A DNA stretch of 64,000 bases from Candidatus Anammoxibacter sp. (GCA_021777055.1 JAIQZO010000084.1:1-64000); one strand, 5' to 3'. Shown: positions 52,595 through 62,468, numbered from the stretch's first letter. Notes: generated by a model not told the origin, from the letters alone. Numbers and translations are program-made.

Positions 52595-53989
52595 TTACTG
52601 TAGCACATTACTTTTTATGACAATCATCTTTTCGCGTGTCATTTCATGCATTGAGTAAGGAATGCCTCCCATTCCAATGCCTGAGGCATCTCTACCTCCA
52701 AATGGCATCCAGTCTACTCTGAAAGCCGTATGATCATTAACCATAACAGCGGTTGCGTTTAGTTTATTTACCGTGCCCAAGGCTGTATCAAGATTCGAAG
52801 TAAATACGGAGGCCTGGAACGCATATGGCAACGAATTCGCCTTTTTTATTGCTTCCTCACGATCTTTAAATGAATAAACACAGACAACCGGGCCAAAGAT
52901 CTCTTGCGTGGAAACCTTAACATTATCAGGTGGATTTAACAATACGGTGGGTTCGTAACATGTATCCGATATCTTTCTTCCGCCGCATAATACAGTTGCC
53001 CCCTGTGCTTTTGCTTCGTTAACCCACTCTTCTACCCTATCAACCTCTTTTGCTCGAATAAGTGGTCCTACTTCTGTTTTTGGATCAAGGGGGTCTCCCA
53101 CAATCAGTTCTTTAGCACTTTTGGCAAGTTTCTCAGCAACGGTTTCACAGATAGATTCATGAATAAAGACCCTTTGTACAGAGACGCATACTTGTCCTGC
53201 GTGATAAAACCCACCCTTTAAAAGTAATGGTACCATGTTATCAATATCAGCATCAGCTTCAACTATAACAGGAGCGGCCCCGCCGTGTTCCAGCGCACAG
53301 CGTGTACCAGCTGAAAGTTTAGAACGCAAATACCAGCCAACCTTCGCGGACCCGATAAACGAAAAATAATTTACACGTTCGTCGATAACCAGTTTCTCAG
53401 CTGAATCTATTTCACAAATTATACATTGGCACCATGCGTCGGGTAGACCGGCCTCTTTTAATATATCAACAAAGGCAAGACATGATAAGGGCGTTGCAAG
53501 TGCAGGCTTTATAATTACCGGTGCACCCACTGCAATGGCCGGCACAGTCTGATGTATTATGAGGTTTAACGGATGGTTAAAAGCGCTAACAGAAGAGACA
53601 ACACCAATGGGTTCCCTGGTTGTAAATGCCAGACGATTTGCAGACGCCTCGGTGTTTCCCATGGGAATCTGTTCCCCTTTAATTTGAGAAATATGCTCAA
53701 TTGCCAGTTTTACGCCATTTATCGCACGAAGAACTTCAACTTTTGAATCGGCATAAGGCTTTCCTCCTTCTGCTGCCGCAATTTTCGTTAACTCTTCAAC
53801 ACGGCTACTCATAATTTCGGCCGTCTTCTCAAGTATTGCAGCCCTTTTGTAAGCGGGAAGCCATTTCTTTCTATCAGTGAAATGATCATAAGCCGTTGCA
53901 AGCGCTTTTTCAACTTCCCCGTCACCAACAAGGGGAAGTTCCTTTATTAATTCGTTATTGTATGGAGAAGTAACTTTTACTGTAGTCAT
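52595..53989 (-). CDS. NAD(P)-dependent aldehyde dehydrogenase
   Basis: 464 aa. SAFNHPLNLIIHQTVPAI and KPALATPLSCLAFVDIL form the cofactor region. FIGSAKVG, general-base Glu234 in CALEHGGAAP, nucleophile Cys268 in AGQVCVSVQ, and EIFGPVVCVY are conserved. The GQVCVSVQR variant is typical of lactaldehyde, glyceraldehyde-3-phosphate (GapN-like) or phosphonoacetaldehyde-type branches. It lies between two ThDP enzymes on the same strand, 72 bases after paralog 2, so it may oxidise an aldehyde made by them. The substrate is inferred only. Confidence 0.9.
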   Translation of the reverse strand: MTTVKVTSPYNNELIKELPLVGDGEVEKALATAYDHFTDRKKWLPAYKRAAILEKTAEIMSSRVEELTKIAAAEGGKPYADSKVEVLRAINGVKLAIEHISQIKGEQIPMGNTEASANRLAFTTREPIGVVSSVSAFNHPLNLIIHQTVPAIAVGAPVIIKPALATPLSCLAFVDILKEAGLPDAWCQCIICEIDSAEKLVIDERVNYFSFIGSAKVGWYLRSKLSAGTRCALEHGGAAPVIVEADADIDNMVPLLLKGGFYHAGQVCVSVQRVFIHESICETVAEKLAKSAKELIVGDPLDPKTEVGPLIRAKEVDRVEEWVNEAKAQGATVLCGGRKISDTCYEPTVLLNPPDNVKVSTQEIFGPVVCVYSFKDREEAIKKANSLPYAFQASVFTSNLDTALGTVNKLNATAVMVNDHTAFRVDWMPFGGRDASGIGMGGIPYSMHEMTREKMIVIKSNVLQ

Positions 53990-54061
53990 TTGATTATTAT
54001 TTTATTGTTTTTTTAGAAAGACAAATAAAAACATCTTTGACGTTTTTTGGTCATGTTCAAA

Positions 54062-55705
54062 TTACCTCAATGCGCAAGTCTTTGAATTTAACCCATCTAT
54101 TAGTACACGCTGGTTTTCAGAGTAATCCACAGGTACTTCAATTACATGGACACCAGGGACTTCCAGGTGTACTTCCAGGAACCTAAACAACTCTTCAGAC
54201 GAATCTACCCTATGACCTTCGCAACCATAACTTTCTGCATATTTCACAAAATCAGGGTTTCCATAATCAAGTCCAAAATCCGGGAATCCGCTGCCCATCT
54301 GTTTCCATTTAATCATTCCATAAGCATTGTCCCTAAGTACAATAACAACAAGATTGAGCTTCAGGCGGTTAGCTGTTTCCAACTCCTGCGAATTCATCAT
54401 AAATCCTCCGTCACCACAGATAGCAATCACCTTTTTGTCAGGATAGATCAAACTTGCGGCCATGGCGGATGCAAGTCCTGCCCCCATTGTGGCCAACGCA
54501 TTATCCAGCAGCACAGTATTTGGACCATGAGCCTTGTAGTTTCTTGCAAACCATATCTTGTAAACACCGTTATCCAGTGCAATAATACCGTTTGACGGCA
54601 TTACTTTCCTAACCATTGCCACTAAATACTGAGGCAGGATCGGGTACCTGGAATCATCACTCATCATTGCAAGGTTATCATCAACCTGTTTTTTAACAGT
54701 GGCATAATAACTGAAATCCCAATTCGGGCTTACTTCGAGAGCTTCTGTTAAATCTTCAATAGTATGGGCAATATCCCCTACGATATCCAATTGAGGAAAA
54801 TAGACATCGTCTATTTTTGATGCAAAGTAGTTGACGTGTATAACCTTCGTGCCGCCATGTTCCATAAAGAAAGGAGGCTTCTCTACAACATCATGACCAA
54901 CATTAATTATCAAATCTGCACGGCTTATGGCACAGTGAATATAATCATTATCCGACAAGGCTGCAGTTCCAAGAAAGCGCGGATGCCTTTCATCTACTAC
55001 ACCTTTTCCCATTTGGGTATTAATAAAATAGATGCCGGTCTTTTTTAAGAATGCAGGCAGGGCACGACAAGTTCTGTTTCGATTTGCAGCCGCACCGACC
55101 AAAAGGAGTGGCATTTTTGCTTGCTTTATCATCTCCACTGCTTTGCATATAGCTATATCATCCGGATGAGCTCTATTCACTGTATGAACTTCAAACGGTT
55201 CAGAGGTGCACTCTTCCGCCGCCACGTCTTCAGGAAGTTCAAGATGCACTGCACCTGGACGTTCTTCAAGAGCAATTCTCATGGCGCCCCGAACAATAAC
55301 GGGAACACTGTCTCCGATTATTAATTGTTTTGTGAATTTGGTAATAGGATGCATCATCTCTACAATATCCACTACCTGGAACTTTCCTTGTTTGCTCTTT
55401 TTAACGGGTTTTTGTCCCGTAATCATCATCATCGGCATGGCACCCAGCTGAGCATATGCTGCAGGAGTTACAAGGTTTGTCGCTCCAGGCCCTAGGGTTG
55501 CAAGGCAGACTCCCACCTTTCCAGTTAACCTTCCCACAGTTGCAGCCATAAAACCGGCGCCCTGTTCATGTCGGGTTAAAATTAATTTGATCGTTGATCC
55601 TCGCAGGGAATCAAGAAAATCTAAATTCTCCTCACCGGGAATACCAAAAATATACTCAACTCCTTCATTTTCTAATGCTTTAACAAACAGGTCCGATGCT
55701 TTCAT
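54062..55705 (-). CDS. ThDP-dependent acetolactate-synthase-type enzyme, paralog 2
   Basis: 547 aa, the same length as paralog 1 and closely similar throughout: identical stretches include GVEYIFGIPGEENLDFL, NTQMGKGVVDER and IALDNGVYKIWFARNYKA. Catalytic Glu47 (LTRHEQGAG) and the ThDP-binding ICGDGGFMMNSQE motif are intact. The ribosome binding site GTAGGAGT precedes the ATG. Leads a probable operon with the aldehyde dehydrogenase. The two paralogs suggest a fairly recent duplication around that gene. Confidence 0.85.
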   Translation of the reverse strand: MKASDLFVKALENEGVEYIFGIPGEENLDFLDSLRGSTIKLILTRHEQGAGFMAATVGRLTGKVGVCLATLGPGATNLVTPAAYAQLGAMPMMMITGQKPVKKSKQGKFQVVDIVEMMHPITKFTKQLIIGDSVPVIVRGAMRIALEERPGAVHLELPEDVAAEECTSEPFEVHTVNRAHPDDIAICKAVEMIKQAKMPLLLVGAAANRNRTCRALPAFLKKTGIYFINTQMGKGVVDERHPRFLGTAALSDNDYIHCAISRADLIINVGHDVVEKPPFFMEHGGTKVIHVNYFASKIDDVYFPQLDIVGDIAHTIEDLTEALEVSPNWDFSYYATVKKQVDDNLAMMSDDSRYPILPQYLVAMVRKVMPSNGIIALDNGVYKIWFARNYKAHGPNTVLLDNALATMGAGLASAMAASLIYPDKKVIAICGDGGFMMNSQELETANRLKLNLVVIVLRDNAYGMIKWKQMGSGFPDFGLDYGNPDFVKYAESYGCEGHRVDSSEELFRFLEVHLEVPGVHVIEVPVDYSENQRVLIDGLNSKTCALR

Positions 55706-55819
55706 TTACCATGACTCCTACAATAAATTTTCTAAAGTACTTTTTTATATTTACTAATGATATATTTTTTTCTCGACCAGTGCGAATAAATTTTAATTAA
55801 ATTTAAAGGTTTATGATGA

Positions 55820-55847
55820 TTGACAATAGACATGACTGCAATATAAT
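55820..55847 (+). promoter_or_regulatory. Sigma-70 promoter of the P-type ATPase
   Basis: Consensus TTGACA and TATAAT with a 16-base spacer; leader of about 55 bases. Confidence 0.7.
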
Positions 55848-55906
55848 AAAGTATAAGCTTTATTTTTGAGAGATAACGATATCTTTAAGAGTTTTATAGA
55901 GTAATT

Positions 55907-58066
55907 ATGGCACAAAATAGAAATATTAGTACCGGAGTTCTGGAATATTATGTTTCAGGCCTGAATTGTTTGGATTGTGTCCGAAAGATTGAAAAGTGTG
56001 TTTCCAAACTTGATTGGATAGAAGAAGCCAAAGTTAATTTTTCTACTTCACAACTTAGGGTAAAAACGAATGAAACGGTTAATAATATAACATCCATGGA
56101 TAATGAGATTGGAGATGAATTAGAAAAGCTGGGATTTGGTATAAAAAAAGAGAAAAACGGGATATCTGAGGCAAATAAAACCAGCGTTAAGGATAAAAAA
56201 CTCTTTTACTTGACTATTATTACCGCTCTATTTGTTTTTTTCGGTGTGGTGACGTCGTACTATTACACATATAAGTTTAGGTCATTGAATATTTCAGTAT
56301 TGTTTTATTCAGCGGCAATATTATCCGGCGGTATATATGTAAGCAAGAAAGGTGTCAGGTCTCTTCTAAATTTACAGCTTGATATAAATTTCCTGATGTG
56401 TGTTGCCGCAATAGGAGCAGCTTGTATAGGTGAATGGCTTGAAGGTGCTACAGTTATATTACTATTTCTGTTCGCTCAGTTGCTAGAGACATACACCCTT
56501 GATAAAGCCAGAAATGCCGTTCACGCATTAATGGAAATTTCACCAAAATATGCATTTGTTAAAGCCGTGTCAGGAGTGAAGAGAACTGACGTTGATGACG
56601 TTAATATTGGGGATATCATTTTGGTTAGGCCTGGGGAAAGAATACCTCTAGACGGCGAGGTTGTAGACGGGTATTCCACAGTAAACCAGTCTCCAATCAC
56701 CGGCGAATCCATTTCAGTTGAGAAAACAGCGGGCGATAAAGTATACGCCGGCACTATAAACGAAAAGGGCTCGTTTGATGTATGCATTACATCACTCTTC
56801 CGGGAATGTACTCTTTCAAAGATTATTCATTTAATAGAGGAGGCACAGGCACAAAAAGCTCCGTTTCAAAGTTTTGTTGACACTTTTGCAAAATATTATA
56901 CTCCGACGGTTGTTTTTACAGCACTACTTATAACTCTGGTTCCCACTTTTTTCTTCAATGGAGAGTTTTCTCACTGGTTATACAGAGCATTGGTACTTCT
57001 CGTAATATCATGCCCATGTGCACTGGTAATTTCAACTCCGGTGGCACTTATGTCAGGTATTACTAATGCAGCGAAAAACGGAGTATTATTTAAAGGTGGT
57101 ATTTATCTGGAAAATATAGGCAAGATAAAAGCAGTCGCGTTTGATAAGACTGGCACTTTAACATCTGGAATTCCTGTTGTTACTGACATTGTACCAGTAG
57201 AGAATGAAAACAAAGAAGATATTTTACGCATTGCGGCGGCCATTGAGGCCCGATCAGAGCACAACATTGCAACCGCAATATTAAAGAAGGCGGAGAATAT
57301 GGCGCTTCAAAAGGTAGATGGAAATAACTTCCAATCATTTACCGGTAAAGGCGCCGGGATGGAAATTGATGGATGTAAATACTATATAGGAAATACAAAA
57401 CTTTTTAAGGAACTTGATGTCTCTACCGTCAACATTGACGAGATTTTATGCAAATTTCAGATCTCTGGAAATACTACATTGATATTGGGGACAGAAGAAA
57501 AAGTGCTTGGGATAATTACAGTTGCAGATAAGATTAGAAACTTGTCTAGACAAACTATTGCTGAACTATATAATAAGGGCGTAAAAAAAATTGTGATGCT
57601 TACGGGTGATAATAAGAATACGGCAAAAACAGTTGGCCAAAGTGTAAATATAAAAGATGTCTTTGCTGAACTTTCTCCAGAGTGTAAGGTTGATGCGGTT
57701 AGATCATTGATAGATAAATACAAGAACGTTTGCATGGTTGGCGATGGAATGAATGACGCACCGGCCTTAACGGCTGCAACTGTTGGTGTCGCAATGGGCA
57801 GGCGCGGCACGGACATTACACTGGAGAGTGCCGATGTAACAATTGTTGGCGATGATTTGACAAAAATTCCTCTGGCAATGGAGCTGGGAAAAAAGACAGT
57901 TAATATTATCAAACAGAATATATGTTTATCTATAACTACAAAAGTGATATTTTTATCATTGATCGCACCCGGCTTTACTACTTTGTGGATGGCAGTCGGC
58001 GCGGACATGGGAGCATCACTAATTGTTATCCTAAACGGGTTGCGGTTATTAAGGAAACGTTGGTAA
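55907..58066 (+). CDS. Heavy-metal P1B-type ATPase (Zn/Cd/Pb class)
   Basis: 719 aa. N-terminal heavy-metal-associated domain with GLNCLDC (Cys21, Cys24). About eight transmembrane helices carry the metal site SCPCALVIS (369-371 CPC). The phosphorylation site is Asp413 in DKTGTLT, the actuator loop PITGESISV, the nucleotide domain EARSEHNIATAI, and the hinge MVGDGMNDAPAL. The last helix contains VGADMGASLIVILNGLRLL, whose Asp is typical of ZntA/CadA exporters rather than copper pumps. It has its own promoter; no regulator gene lies beside it. Confidence 0.93.
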   Translation: MAQNRNISTGVLEYYVSGLNCLDCVRKIEKCVSKLDWIEEAKVNFSTSQLRVKTNETVNNITSMDNEIGDELEKLGFGIKKEKNGISEANKTSVKDKKLFYLTIITALFVFFGVVTSYYYTYKFRSLNISVLFYSAAILSGGIYVSKKGVRSLLNLQLDINFLMCVAAIGAACIGEWLEGATVILLFLFAQLLETYTLDKARNAVHALMEISPKYAFVKAVSGVKRTDVDDVNIGDIILVRPGERIPLDGEVVDGYSTVNQSPITGESISVEKTAGDKVYAGTINEKGSFDVCITSLFRECTLSKIIHLIEEAQAQKAPFQSFVDTFAKYYTPTVVFTALLITLVPTFFFNGEFSHWLYRALVLLVISCPCALVISTPVALMSGITNAAKNGVLFKGGIYLENIGKIKAVAFDKTGTLTSGIPVVTDIVPVENENKEDILRIAAAIEARSEHNIATAILKKAENMALQKVDGNNFQSFTGKGAGMEIDGCKYYIGNTKLFKELDVSTVNIDEILCKFQISGNTTLILGTEEKVLGIITVADKIRNLSRQTIAELYNKGVKKIVMLTGDNKNTAKTVGQSVNIKDVFAELSPECKVDAVRSLIDKYKNVCMVGDGMNDAPALTAATVGVAMGRRGTDITLESADVTIVGDDLTKIPLAMELGKKTVNIIKQNICLSITTKVIFLSLIAPGFTTLWMAVGADMGASLIVILNGLRLLRKRW

Positions 58067-58198
58067 TAAGTTGAGAAAAAACAACCTCACGTTTTAAGGT
58101 AGTGGCCTGATTTATCAAACTTAACTTACGATTCAATCAAACAGATTGCAGTTTTTAATTATTCCATATATATAGAAGATTTAGGAAAGGAAGATTTG

Positions 58199-58912
58199 AT
58201 GATAAAAAGAAGCGGTTTTTGTGTTCTTGTTTTTTCGTTTTTTATATGCCTTACAGGTTACTCCGCTGGATTGGGAACAATCAGCGGAAGGGTGATTAAT
58301 GGTTTTGGCGACGCTTTAGATGCCGTTGCCATAAAAGTTATAGATACAGAATACGAGGCAACGAGCGACAGTAATGGTGATTATAATATCAGTTACCGAC
58401 CGGGTATAACAAAGCTCTCTTTTTCAAAAAGCGGTTATACACGCAGAGTAATCGCAGTTAACACGTCCGAAGTAACCGATATGGGAGTTAAACCAGTTAA
58501 TCTCTGGAAGTATCCAACAAAGGGTGGCATGTACATTATCAGAGAAAAGCATTATGAATTAATAAACAAAAGCTCATTCCTTGCGGAAAAGGTAGGAGGT
58601 GATTTACGGTTTATACTTAATGACGAGCCAACTATAATAAATAAACGGGAGTTAGCAATCCTGGATTATGAACAAAAAGTCCCTCTAGTCCCAGGAAAGA
58701 CATTATATAAAGTTTACGATGATAATATGCTTGGTAGTCTAGGTGCCAGTGAGTTTCCTTTAACAACAAAGGATGACAGATATATAAAGATTTCAAACAA
58801 TATTGGCCTAAGGCTCGCGACCCTTGAGCCTGGAAGATATTTTTACTATACAGGCTTTATGAATAACAGGACTAGAATGGGTGAAGGGGCTTATTTTGAG
58901 GTAAAACCGTAA
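58199..58912 (+). CDS. Exported carboxypeptidase-regulatory-like domain protein
   Basis: Signal peptide at about 1-23 (FCVLVFSFFICLTGYSAG), followed by a CarboxypepD_reg/transthyretin-like beta domain (about 25-100: GTISGRVINGFGDALDAVAI, SDSNGDYNISYRPGITKLSF). The remaining 135 residues are unrecognised and beta-rich (NKRELAILDYEQKVPLVPGK, LEPGRYFYYTGFM). ATG is preferred over the TTG just before it because AGGAAAGGAAG lies upstream. Probably a cell-surface or periplasmic binding/structural protein; role unknown. Confidence 0.75.
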   Translation: MIKRSGFCVLVFSFFICLTGYSAGLGTISGRVINGFGDALDAVAIKVIDTEYEATSDSNGDYNISYRPGITKLSFSKSGYTRRVIAVNTSEVTDMGVKPVNLWKYPTKGGMYIIREKHYELINKSSFLAEKVGGDLRFILNDEPTIINKRELAILDYEQKVPLVPGKTLYKVYDDNMLGSLGASEFPLTTKDDRYIKISNNIGLRLATLEPGRYFYYTGFMNNRTRMGEGAYFEVKP

Positions 58913-59040
58913 GTTTTTAACCTCAACGAAGGGGTATAAATGAAACATTTACTGATATAGGTTTATGAAAGCGCGTCATTTCAGCGGACATTATCCCATA
59001 ATTGCTAAGTTCTTTTTAGTATTTTTCGTAAGGAGCCAAA
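58913..59040. other. Gap after the exported protein
   Basis: No gene seen. Confidence 0.4.
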
Positions 59041-59228
59041 TATCGAATATTGAACAAGGAATTATGAATGCCGAAGGATAAAAACTATTTGATCTTGAAG
59101 AACTCATAATAGATTTTACCGTACGAGTTATTCGACAAGACCAATCTCCATTAAGGAGTTGCACCAACCAAAAAGAGGATAAAAAAACTTCATAATTCGT
59201 TATTCCTTGTTCGATATTCGATATTCAT
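59041..59228. repeat. Inverted-repeat unit carrying a four-helix-bundle gene remnant
   Basis: The arms CGAATATTGAACAAGGAATT (left) and CGAATATCGAACAAGGAATA (complement of right) enclose 59064-59195. That interior reads MNAEG, a TAA, then KLFDLEELIIDFTVRVIRQD: the start of an S23/IVP-type four-helix-bundle protein with a premature stop and a lost second half. A second, unrelated-arm example of such a gene is at 30300. Confidence 0.65.
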
Positions 59229-59314
59229 TATATAGTTAAATTACTCCGTAATTCTAACTTAGCACTTATGGGATATTAGACCACCCGTCTATTATACCGC
59301 GCCACTCTTTCTAA

Positions 59315-59395
59315 ATGGATTTACACTATACGCATTTTCACCTTTAAATCCCCTCTAAGAAGAGGGGGATCTAAAGGTGTGTAACTGAACTTTGT
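59315..59395. repeat. CCCCTCTAAGAAGAGGGG repeat, copy 1
   Basis: Shares with 63050-63120 the pattern ATTTACACTATACGCATTTT, then CCCCTCTAAGAAGAGGGG and AAAGGTGTGTAACT. The central palindrome is perfect. Close to the 3' end of the cytochrome gene, where it may act as a terminator. Confidence 0.7.
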
Positions 59396-59422
59396 TAAAT
59401 AAAACACGCTTTTTAGTCTAAT

Positions 59423-62002
59423 CTATTCCTCTTCTCTCTCAATAGGCACCTCCCCAAGGGAACGTATGGCATCGCCGATCAATCTAACCGCGTATGCCAT
59501 ATTGTGATGTCCATCGCTTCCATCGTTTTCTATAAAGTAGTAGTTAAATGCCGCCTTTGCCTGTAATGGAGTAAGTGGAGGAATGTCATCGGTACTATCT
59601 TCCGGTGTGCCAAAATCGTCTCCCGCAGGATTCCACACAACACTTCCTCGTTCGTCAACCGGCAAAATCCCTTTAAGTTGCTCAAGCAGTTCTTCAAGAA
59701 ACTCTTCCCCTTCATGTCCAAAAGCAAAGCTGTATCCGCCAGGAGCATTTTCATCCCTTGCCCCTTCATGACAGTCAAAACACGGCTTTCCGTTTTCAAA
59801 AACCGTATCAAACTCCTCGCCCCGTCCAAGTTCATCTTCAACCGTAAATTTCATGTTCCAGGTATGGCTACCCAGTTTACCAAACTGTTCTTCGTTCGCA
59901 TCATACCTCAACATATGGCACCGTACACAATATTGAGGTTCGTCAAATTCCTCACGAAATGCCTTAACATGTGTAGGCTCAGGATATGCACCCAATCCGA
60001 ACTCATCCGGGTCGTACTCCGACGCCCCTATCCCGAAATAAACCTGCGCCTGCTGATGCAAAGGCGCACCGTCTCCCACCTTAAACGGTTGCGGTTCAGG
60101 CTTAGGAGTGCCATCTCCATTTTTAAGATACATCCCATGCAGGTGGCACTTTGTGCATACGGCAGCAGGACCGGCATCAACCTCAACATTTATCACCTCC
60201 GTTTCATCTGCGTTCCATTTAGGTATAGTTGTCTTGCCGAAAAAGCGGAGCTGTTTTCGTCCGTCTTCAATAGGAGTACCTTCACTGTCAACGTTTTCAA
60301 AATTGCTCATGGGTGCATGACACAACACACATCCCACAGGTGCAGCTTTATTCCTTCTGTCTTTGTAAATCAAATCTGGATCAGGAACAGTATCCTTAAC
60401 CCTGAAACTTAAAAAACCTTCTATAGTATGACATTGAGTACCACACCCATTCATAGGATGTTCAGGATTTACACCCGCCGGTACACCGGTTAGTGGCTGA
60501 AAACCCATGCGGACACTTCTGGCATGGCTGGAGCTTAACCACTCTACATAACGGTTATGAAACGGCTCAAATGCGTGACACTGACCGCAGAGTGTGGGCT
60601 GCAGAGTCCTATCTATTGCAGTATTGTCAAAAACGTGAGGTTTACTACCCGGCCCATGGCACATCTCACACTCCACCTGAGCCCTTTGAGCAGTTGCAGG
60701 AAAATCTTTTAAGAGATTATTAAAATTCTCAGGATCCACATTTCCATTCTCGTCGGGCAAAGGATATGTCCACCCCTCTTTACTTGCCTTATCATCAAAA
60801 CCATCATTAACGGTGGTTGCAGCCTTGTCAAGTCCGGTAGTATGGCACTTTACACAAAATTCACGAAAGAAGGGAAACGGAGTCTCTCCATCCGTAAGGA
60901 CACCATTATATTTATTGGTCAGTGCAAAACTGTGGTGAGTACCTTTCCAAGCATTGTGAATTCCTCTGTGGCAAACCGCACACTGTGGCAGCCTAGGCCT
61001 TTTATTGTCATCAATAGTGCCCACACCCACAAATGTCCCCGCATTTATCTCTATACTACTTCCACTACTCTTCTCTTCAATAACATACTTACCTGTTAAA
61101 TCAATAGTAAAATTGGTTATTCTTGCAGTTGCATCATTAAGGCTAGCATTAGAACCGTTAGGTTTTGAAGCCAACACCCAGTTATAAGTTTCCAATTCAG
61201 GAGCCACAAAATAGACAGGCTTTCCCAGAGGTAAATTACTTAACCCCGATGTCCTGCTTGTTGCCGTTACCTCAACAAAATCAGAACTCGTATTGCCTTC
61301 ATCATCCGTTACAGTAAGCCGTACCTCGAAAGCACCCATCATGTCATATGTCATGGCAAACACCTTTGCCTTGTCATACACAGGCTGGTACGGTTCAGGA
61401 TTAACAAAGGCCTCAAATGTGGGAAGTGTAAGACTGGCCGTACCATCATCATTATTAACCAAGGTGACGTCAGACTCATTCCCCTCGTTTACCGCCCATG
61501 CATAGGTCAGGTCCTTTCCGGAACTCTCCCTTCCATCCAGAGTAACCGTTACCCCATATCCAGCATTGATGTGATCAGCTCCTGCATTTGCAACCGGCCT
61601 GTCATCCCCCATTAACACAGAAATATTCTCATTAACACGGCCCCCACGTCTTCTGTTACTTTCCAACATCAAAGAGACTTGTAGAGCCTCTCCAGCGTTG
61701 AAGGTACTCAATTCTGCAGTAGCCGTAAACGCAGAGAGTCCTTCATCCCAGGCAAGATTACCTAAAACAGGCTCTTTCCCGGCGGTTTCAATACTAAAAT
61801 CCGCTTTTTGAACGTTTGTATTATTTATGCCATCCTTGAAAACCTTTATATACATCTTTCCGCTAGATGTATAACCCTTTTCGTCAAAAGACGAAAACGT
61901 GGAATTCTTACTGATGATAAAATTACGTGCAAAGCCATCCCCTGCAACTAAAAATATGAAACCTAGCAGAAAGCAAAACACGAAACATTTTTGCTTCATC
62001 AT
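59423..62002 (-). CDS. Exported multihaem c-type cytochrome with PKD-like domain
   Basis: About 859 aa. Signal peptide at 1-26. Residues about 30-135 form a beta region and 135-250 a PKD-like domain (PVANAGADHINAGYGVTVTL). From about 340 on there are eight CX2CH haem sites (CAVCH, CVKCH, CEMCH, CGQCH, CVLCH, CTKCH, CVRCH, CFDCH) plus one CX3CH (CGTQCH, about 520), so up to nine haems. Extra His residues could be distal ligands. The first ATG after AGGGGGTG is used. Expected in the periplasm or, in an anammox cell, the anammoxosome lumen, in electron transfer or N/S redox chemistry; the specific role is unknown. Transcribed alone. Confidence 0.88.
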   Translation of the reverse strand: MMKQKCFVFCFLLGFIFLVAGDGFARNFIISKNSTFSSFDEKGYTSSGKMYIKVFKDGINNTNVQKADFSIETAGKEPVLGNLAWDEGLSAFTATAELSTFNAGEALQVSLMLESNRRRGGRVNENISVLMGDDRPVANAGADHINAGYGVTVTLDGRESSGKDLTYAWAVNEGNESDVTLVNNDDGTASLTLPTFEAFVNPEPYQPVYDKAKVFAMTYDMMGAFEVRLTVTDDEGNTSSDFVEVTATSRTSGLSNLPLGKPVYFVAPELETYNWVLASKPNGSNASLNDATARITNFTIDLTGKYVIEEKSSGSSIEINAGTFVGVGTIDDNKRPRLPQCAVCHRGIHNAWKGTHHSFALTNKYNGVLTDGETPFPFFREFCVKCHTTGLDKAATTVNDGFDDKASKEGWTYPLPDENGNVDPENFNNLLKDFPATAQRAQVECEMCHGPGSKPHVFDNTAIDRTLQPTLCGQCHAFEPFHNRYVEWLSSSHARSVRMGFQPLTGVPAGVNPEHPMNGCGTQCHTIEGFLSFRVKDTVPDPDLIYKDRRNKAAPVGCVLCHAPMSNFENVDSEGTPIEDGRKQLRFFGKTTIPKWNADETEVINVEVDAGPAAVCTKCHLHGMYLKNGDGTPKPEPQPFKVGDGAPLHQQAQVYFGIGASEYDPDEFGLGAYPEPTHVKAFREEFDEPQYCVRCHMLRYDANEEQFGKLGSHTWNMKFTVEDELGRGEEFDTVFENGKPCFDCHEGARDENAPGGYSFAFGHEGEEFLEELLEQLKGILPVDERGSVVWNPAGDDFGTPEDSTDDIPPLTPLQAKAAFNYYFIENDGSDGHHNMAYAVRLIGDAIRSLGEVPIEREEE

Positions 62003-62330
62003 ATACACCCCCTTCTTGTTGATAACTTGATTTGTAATTAAAGTTATGATCTAATTACCCGATCATTAATCCTAAAACATATAACAAAGATTTTTCATAT
62101 TATTTATTATATACTCAAAGTAATCAGAAATTCACCATCATTTAGTGATCCAGGTTTTGGTTAGGTTTGAATGTCATGATTAAACGATTCCACAGGCGTA
62201 ACTTTAGCGATATCAATGAAATCATGATTGAATAATATTCAAAGATAGCCGAAAGATGGAGTGCTAAATTCTTCATTTATGAACCAGTTGAGGATAAACT
62301 CAGGATTTAGAGAATGGATAGCTTGAATAT
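62003..62330. other. Divergent gap upstream of the cytochrome
   Basis: No gene. A protein-like remnant (KRFHRRNFSDINEIMIE, then a stop) at 62196-62270 repeats part of 52036-52110. Confidence 0.45.
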
Positions 62331-62348
62331 TAATCAAGCGCTTGATTA
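62331..62348. promoter_or_regulatory. 18-bp perfect palindrome, probable TetR operator
   Basis: TAATCAAGCGCTTGATTA is a perfect palindrome of the kind bound by TetR-family repressors. It lies about 120 bases before the TetR-like coding remnant, where an autoregulatory operator is expected. Confidence 0.6.
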
Positions 62349-62394
62349 TACAGTCAATGGTATCAATTTAAATTTAATAAATCAATAGTTAATG

Positions 62395-62465
62395 GAGTTG
62401 TCTTATATTAATAATAAATCTCTATCATTTAGACATTTTAGGCACTTTAGGCACTTTAGGCATTT
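62395..62465. mobile_element. TGCCTAAA-iteron element (family A), fragment copy 5
   Basis: GAGTTGTCTTATATTAATAA, the AT-rich centre and inverted iterons ATTTTAGGCACTTTAGGCAC, TTTAGGCATT are kept. The element joins directly to TetR coding sequence; outer terminal repeats are lost. Confidence 0.7.
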
Positions 62466-62468
62466 ACT

